IMG/VR virus record: IMGVR_UViG_3300042698_000008
Location: 1-40,813 of that record
Strand: one strand, 5' to 3'
Source of the DNA: a virus
Length of the DNA: 40,813 nt
The notes under the pieces were generated by a model, which saw only the letters and a list, made by a program, of their open reading frames with translations, did no database searches and was not told the origin of the DNA. Shown piece by piece: positions 36,727 through 40,813 of this stretch. Positions within the stretch are counted from its first letter, which is position 1; each line of letters starts with the position of its first letter. The position numbers and the translations under genes were made by a program.

Positions 36727-36751
36727 TGGATTTGCTCCGGTTTAAAGTGAG

Positions 36752-37408
36752 TTAGGCGCGGATTTGGTCCCGCATTGCCGACCAGAAGTCAGCGGTGGTT
36801 GCATTGCCGGACTCACTCCGGAGCAGATGCGCCAAGCCTTTTCCCGTTATTGCGGTGGCCTGGGTTTTCGAGAAACCTGCCTCGCGCAGGAACTCCTCGA
36901 ACTCGGGAAGCGAAGGCAAATTGCCCCCGCTGGTATAGCTTTTCACGTTGTCGACCGCGGCTCGGCGCTGCGCCGGGAAATTGACGGGCGAGACTTCCCA
37001 AAGATCGACGCTCTTCAGGATGCGAATCCCCGGCCGCTTGGCGTCGGTTTCGCTCTCAATCGTCTCGTAACCGATCGACAGGCCCTTCATGGCCTTCCGC
37101 TTCAGGGCCCGGTGAACCCGCTGGCCCATCGCGTCCTCGAGGTCGACGGAGCCTTGGACCCAAAGGCCCTTGCCGTCCTGCGCCATGTCGTTCCAGTTGC
37201 CGATCGGCGGCTGAAAGGAGTCATGGCCCCAAAGCATCAGCGGCATCGTGCCTTCGCGCTTGTGCTTGGCCAGCGTGTCCGAAAAGGCGCCAGGCGCGAT
37301 AATGTCGCCGTAGCTGTCCGGAGCTCCACCGAAGACCGAAGCATAGCCTTCGATCACGCCTTCGTCGGAGACGGCCTTAACGTCGAGGCCGAATGACTTA
37401 TGCAGCAT
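36752..37408 (-). CDS. Prohead protease, U35 (HK97) family
   Basis: 218 residues. IEGYASVFGGAPDSYGDIIA, PLMLWGHDSFQPPIG with His62 and MKGLSIGYETIES with Ser111, then LKSVDLWEVSPVNFPAQRRA are the conserved steps of the U35 family. It cleaves the capsid N-terminal delta domain during head maturation. The gene overlaps the portal gene by 11 bases and stands just before the capsid gene. Confidence 0.92.
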   Translation of the reverse strand: MLHKSFGLDVKAVSDEGVIEGYASVFGGAPDSYGDIIAPGAFSDTLAKHKREGTMPLMLWGHDSFQPPIGNWNDMAQDGKGLWVQGSVDLEDAMGQRVHRALKRKAMKGLSIGYETIESETDAKRPGIRILKSVDLWEVSPVNFPAQRRAAVDNVKSYTSGGNLPSLPEFEEFLREAGFSKTQATAITGKGLAHLLRSESGNATTADFWSAMRDQIRA

Positions 37409-38702
37409 CGTCTTCCGCTCCAGTCGCGCCCTCTATCGGCGTCGATTGCGAGATGAGCGGGACTGGTTCGTCCCACCCTTCCATTGGCTCTAGGTTTTCG
37501 AGCCGCCTAATTTCGTTTCGGACCATCCAGCCGGGCTTTTGCGTGTCGCCAAGGGCAGCGCGATAAAACTCCGAACGGCTCTTGCTGTCCCCCCGGAGAA
37601 GCCCTTCAAGATTGAACTCGACCATGATCCCATCCGCACGGTCGCGTGCGGTCAAAAGCTGTTTCTCAAGTGCTTGTTCGATCCGCTTCAGCCGGCGCCG
37701 GAGCGTGAACTTCTGGAACCCTAGCGTCTGCTGCTCCAGGCCCGTTCCCCAGCTCGTCGTCTTCTCGGTATGCCCCACCATGTGCGGCGGGACACCGAAG
37801 AACCGGCAGATTTCCTCAACCGAAAAGGCGCGGCTTTCCAGCATCTGCGCATCATCTGGATTAATGCTGATCGACTGCCACTTGAGGCCATTATCGAGCA
37901 GGAAGGGGACTCCGGCGTTCATCGAGCCGGTGTATTTCTCCTGAAGCAGCTTCTCCGCGTCAGCCCTTTGTGTCCCGACGAAGGTCTTGTCGGAAGTCAT
38001 CACGCCAGAGGGCTTCGCTCCATTTCGAAACGTCGCCAGCGCAGCCGTGTTGATTGACCTCGCTATCCCGAAAGCCTGTCGCCCGAAGGTGAGGGTAGAC
38101 AAGCCACCAAGGGGTGATCCACCGAACCCGCGGATGTGGAGAATGCGCGATTGCGTCTCCCTCCGCTGCCGCTGGCCCTCGCTCCATCGATATTCCAGGT
38201 CCCCGTTGCTAATGCGACTGACGCTCACCGTCTCCGGAATGAGGGGAGGCGACAGCGCAATGACCCGCCCGTCAGATGCTCGCTCGATCTCGCAATAAGT
38301 GTTTCCCTGCAATTCCAGGCAGGCTTCGGCGAACTCCCAAAAATCCATCGACGTTTGATCGGCATTCGGGCTGTCGTGAAGCACCCGGTAAAGCGGGTGA
38401 TCGTAAGCGACCGTGCGCTGTCCATCGCGCGAGGTTCGGTAAACCATCAACGGGAGCGACGCGATCGTCCCCGCAAGCAGGTTCACGCACGCCCACGCCG
38501 CCGAAAGAGCCAGAACCCCGCCGACGCCGGCCGTCCCGCTGTCCTGATATTCGGACAGGCTGACCGTGTTCGTGCGGAAGTTCGTTCCGTCCTGGCGAGA
38601 CACGCCCGCCCAGTCGTACACTCCCTGACTCAGGCTGATTATTGCCTTGCTCTCACCCGGCGATGGCAGAAGCCATTCCATCGCCTTCGCGATAGGATTC
38701 AC
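37398..38702 (-). CDS. Portal protein, HK97 family
   Basis: 434 residues from a GTG at 38702 (GTGA overlap with the terL stop); an upstream ATG at 38723 is less likely. ALSAAWACVNLLAGTIASLP, VYRTSRDGQRTVAYDHPLYR, RILHIRGFGGSPLGGLSTLT, and GVPPHMVGHTEKTTSWGTGL followed by TLRRRLKRIEQALEKQLLT are canonical HK97 portal features. The dodecameric ring is the DNA gateway of the capsid. Confidence 0.93.
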   Translation of the reverse strand: MNPIAKAMEWLLPSPGESKAIISLSQGVYDWAGVSRQDGTNFRTNTVSLSEYQDSGTAGVGGVLALSAAWACVNLLAGTIASLPLMVYRTSRDGQRTVAYDHPLYRVLHDSPNADQTSMDFWEFAEACLELQGNTYCEIERASDGRVIALSPPLIPETVSVSRISNGDLEYRWSEGQRQRRETQSRILHIRGFGGSPLGGLSTLTFGRQAFGIARSINTAALATFRNGAKPSGVMTSDKTFVGTQRADAEKLLQEKYTGSMNAGVPFLLDNGLKWQSISINPDDAQMLESRAFSVEEICRFFGVPPHMVGHTEKTTSWGTGLEQQTLGFQKFTLRRRLKRIEQALEKQLLTARDRADGIMVEFNLEGLLRGDSKSRSEFYRAALGDTQKPGWMVRNEIRRLENLEPMEGWDEPVPLISQSTPIEGATGAEDDAA

Positions 38703-40576
38703 GCGGCGAGGCTCGCCAACCAACTATCCATGGAGCCGCTGCTTCCCATTGCTATCGCCGCTCCTATCCCCATGCACAGCGCTACGGCTGCGTCGATCTT
38801 GTTGACTGACCGCTGCTTTGCGAGCCAGCGGTTGTCCCACTTGTCCTCGTCGGTCACCGCCGACATCATCGCGGAAATCAGGACGGGATTACTCCTCAGC
38901 CGGATCCTGCCCTCGAGCATCGCTTCCTCAAGCAGGCGAAGCGAGCCGGGCATCCACAGGCCTTCGGCCTCGCGCCCTTCGGCTTCGGCTGCCGCCTTCA
39001 TTTCCTCGGTCGGCTTGCCTTTCTTCGTTCCGCCTTGCGGATGTTCCACGAACTCAAGCAGCAAGCCTATCTTCTGGCACTCTTCTTCGAAGCGCCGGAA
39101 GGCGTATCGGTCGTAAGCCACGATCCCGATGTCGAAGTCTCGGCTGTCGTCGGCCAAGGACTGCGCCACATGGTCAAAGCGGATGCTCTGACCCTTGGGA
39201 GCATGAAGAAACCCTTGATCGGCCCATGTCCTATAGTGCGGGCTCTTGTCCCTGAGCGCCCTTGCGTCCAGCGTATCGCCCGGCGTCCAAGCCTCGATCC
39301 ATGCATCGAAGGTCGGTTTCGAGACGATTTGCGTCTCGCCTTCGACCTCTGCCTCAATCTGGACGCTGCCCGTCTCGACTATGCAGGCTTTGGCCGTGAA
39401 GTCCCGGTTTTGAGACAAGTCCAGGCCAACGGCGATGCGCTTGCCGTGATGCTCTGAAGGATCGAAGTCCGCCAAACAGGGCTCGAGGACTTCGCGGGTC
39501 ATCCATGCCGTCTCGGCGTCGGTCCAGACGCAGAAGTGAAGCCTCAGAATCCCGTTTAGCTTGCCGGGCATTGCCTTGGCCTGGGCCACGACGCCGGCAA
39601 GATATTCGTCCGTGATCGTCACGCCTAGGAGCGGGTTCGCTTTCGGCCAACATGACGGGTCGGCTAGAGGGTCGTCGCCCTCGTCAAGAGAGCAAACGTA
39701 GGAAAATGTCGTGTCGTCGATCGGCTCGCCAATGAAAGTCGGATCGGTCAGCGCGTCAACATGCCCGGCCGCGACCTTGACCGCGTGTTCGTGTTCCTCC
39801 CAAGCGACCGAGTTCCGGTCGGTTCCGCTGTTCGTAATCATCAACAGCAACGGTTGGCGGCGGAACTTGAAGCCCCGTTCGACCATCTCCATCGCCGCCC
39901 GGTCGGAGAGCTCGTGAACCTCGTCGGCCAAGCCGAAGTGAGGTCGCGGGCCCGAACCTGTTCGTCCTGCCTCACGACTGAGCGGGCGCATGAAACTGCC
40001 CGTTTTCAGCCATGCAATATTGTATTCCCGGCCCTCTCCGCCGCTGAACTTCAGCCGTTTCATCAAATCCGGCGAAGACCGGACCATCTTCACGGCGTCA
40101 CGAAACAGAACCATCGCCTGGTCGCGGTGCGAGGCGACGGGATAAATCTCCGCGCCTGCTTCGCCGTCGGCGGTCATCCCGTATAGGCCGACACCAGCGG
40201 CCCACGGAGACTTGCCGTTTCCCTTGCCTTCTTCGATGTACGCCCGACGGAACCGGCGAGTGCCGTCCGCCCGTTTCCAGCCGAACAGGCAGCCCGTTTT
40301 GAACGCCTGGGACGGATGGAGCTCAAAGGGAAGCCCTTCGAACTGCCCGCCGTTCAGTCTCAGCCTGGTTTCAAAGAACCGGATGGCCTTGGCCGCTTCG
40401 GCTTCATCATAGTGAAGCCCGCGCTCGTGACCGTCCTGAAGATCCTTCAGGTGTCTCCGGCAAGCGTTCCGAACGTTAGGACCGGCAACGATCCGTCCTT
40501 CCGCGACCTCAATCGCGTAGAGTGTCGCCCGATCAGTTGTCGCCGAAGAACTCGTCAGGCTCTTCTTTCTTGCCAT
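38699..40576 (-). CDS. terL: Terminase large subunit
   Basis: 625 residues. The ATPase part has FRRAYIEEGKGNGKSPWAAG (Walker A-like GKGNGKS at 117-123) and HFGLADEVHEL (Walker B, 214-224), with the coupling ITNSGTDRNS after it. The nuclease part begins near VGLDLSQNRDFTAK (383-396, Asp386), continues with VAYDRYAFRRFEEE and ends with KQRSVNKIDAAVALCMGIGA, carrying the acidic residues of an RNase H-like fold. It cuts and pumps DNA into the prohead. It overlaps terS by 44 bases. Confidence 0.94.
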   Translation of the reverse strand: MARKKSLTSSSATTDRATLYAIEVAEGRIVAGPNVRNACRRHLKDLQDGHERGLHYDEAEAAKAIRFFETRLRLNGGQFEGLPFELHPSQAFKTGCLFGWKRADGTRRFRRAYIEEGKGNGKSPWAAGVGLYGMTADGEAGAEIYPVASHRDQAMVLFRDAVKMVRSSPDLMKRLKFSGGEGREYNIAWLKTGSFMRPLSREAGRTGSGPRPHFGLADEVHELSDRAAMEMVERGFKFRRQPLLLMITNSGTDRNSVAWEEHEHAVKVAAGHVDALTDPTFIGEPIDDTTFSYVCSLDEGDDPLADPSCWPKANPLLGVTITDEYLAGVVAQAKAMPGKLNGILRLHFCVWTDAETAWMTREVLEPCLADFDPSEHHGKRIAVGLDLSQNRDFTAKACIVETGSVQIEAEVEGETQIVSKPTFDAWIEAWTPGDTLDARALRDKSPHYRTWADQGFLHAPKGQSIRFDHVAQSLADDSRDFDIGIVAYDRYAFRRFEEECQKIGLLLEFVEHPQGGTKKGKPTEEMKAAAEAEGREAEGLWMPGSLRLLEEAMLEGRIRLRSNPVLISAMMSAVTDEDKWDNRWLAKQRSVNKIDAAVALCMGIGAAIAMGSSGSMDSWLASLAA

Positions 40577-40813
40577 CGTCTCCGCGATTCCGTTCGTCGG
40601 TCAGCCCCAGTTCGCTCATGTACGCGCGGAGCTGACCGTGCTTCGCGGCGACAAATCGTTGGGGAGCCTCGCGAAACTCCTGCCAAAGTTCGCAGAAGGC
40701 GATCGCTGCGGGCTCTTTCGAACCGTCCAGCCATGCCGCGGGCTCAATGTATCGTTTCCAGGCGTTCGCCGCATCACCCTTCAGATGCTTGGGTCGGACC
40801 AGTTTCCCGCCTG
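40533..40813 (-). CDS. terS: Terminase small subunit, 5' end missing at window edge
   Basis: The last 92 codons of an ORF whose start is beyond the right edge; the stop is TGA at 40533-40535. GGKLVRPKHLKGDAANAWKR, YIEPAAWLDGSKEPAAIAFC, ELWQEFREAPQRFVAAKHGQ match the P27-type small terminase (RHL---A---W---...D---A--FC--W-E). It recognises the packaging site and feeds DNA to TerL. No start codon is found in the visible part. If the window is a closed circle, reading on into position 1 gives no start codon in this frame either. Confidence 0.75.
   Translation of the reverse strand, partial: GGKLVRPKHLKGDAANAWKRYIEPAAWLDGSKEPAAIAFCELWQEFREAPQRFVAAKHGQLRAYMSELGLTDERNRGDDGKKEEPDEFFGDN

Noticed and set aside
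38136-39116. Long plus-strand ORF antisense to portal and terL
   Set aside because: Covers two genes with firm family motifs on the other strand and has no motif of its own.

Overview
The window looks like an essentially complete genome of a temperate, tailed, long-tailed (siphovirus-type) phage of an alphaproteobacterium. A sphingomonad host is my best guess from the style of the tail and accessory proteins, not a proof. It is GC-rich, almost gap-free, and has no host housekeeping gene. Most neighbouring genes overlap by 4 bases (ATGA, GTGA) or TAATG, so it is built from a few long operons. An attP-like site (3' half of a tRNA-Val(UAC) gene next to an integrase, with phage genes on both sides) argues for the circular or virion form rather than an integrated prophage. 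The HNH gene at the left edge and the cut terminase small subunit at the right edge would be neighbours on a circle, as around the cos site of HK97-like phages, but the two edges do not join in frame (see findings).

Layout. 19-5778, minus strand: leftward early operon with an HNH nuclease, an N-type and a C5 DNA methyltransferase, a winged-helix replication-type protein, other DNA-binding proteins and many small proteins. 5907-7131: immunity region with a small plus-strand gene, a leftward Cro/YdaS-like gene, an S24 (LexA/CI-like) repressor and four near-identical operators in two outward-facing modules. 7143-17004, plus strand: rightward early operon with small membrane and zinc proteins, a RecE-like exonuclease, an Nmad5-like protein, a RecT-like annealing protein, an HNH/DUF968-like protein, a second C5 methyltransferase carrying a second ORF nested within it, small accessory genes, excisionase, integrase, attP and a J-domain protein.

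17019-40813, minus strand: the late operon, read from right to left: terminase small and large subunits, portal, U35 protease, HK97-fold capsid, terminator, connector and neck genes, tail tube, tail assembly chaperone with a likely -1 frameshift, tape measure, distal tail proteins, a large tail-tip protein with an inserted propeller-like domain, fibre proteins, then lysis (membrane protein, endolysin, holin, Rz/Rz1-like spanins) and a secreted DUF1996 protein. Two plus-strand genes interrupt it: an HNH_3 homing-type endonuclease inside the lysis cassette and a membrane fatty-acid-hydroxylase/sterol-desaturase family gene, a probable lysogenic-conversion gene.

How it would work: the repressor holds both outward promoters; cleavage at its Ala-Gly site after DNA damage would release both early arms. 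Recombination and methylation proteins would handle replication and protect the DNA, Int/Xis would act at attP, and leftward transcription would continue into packaging, morphogenesis and lysis. All functions are inferred from sequence motifs and gene order; no database search was run.
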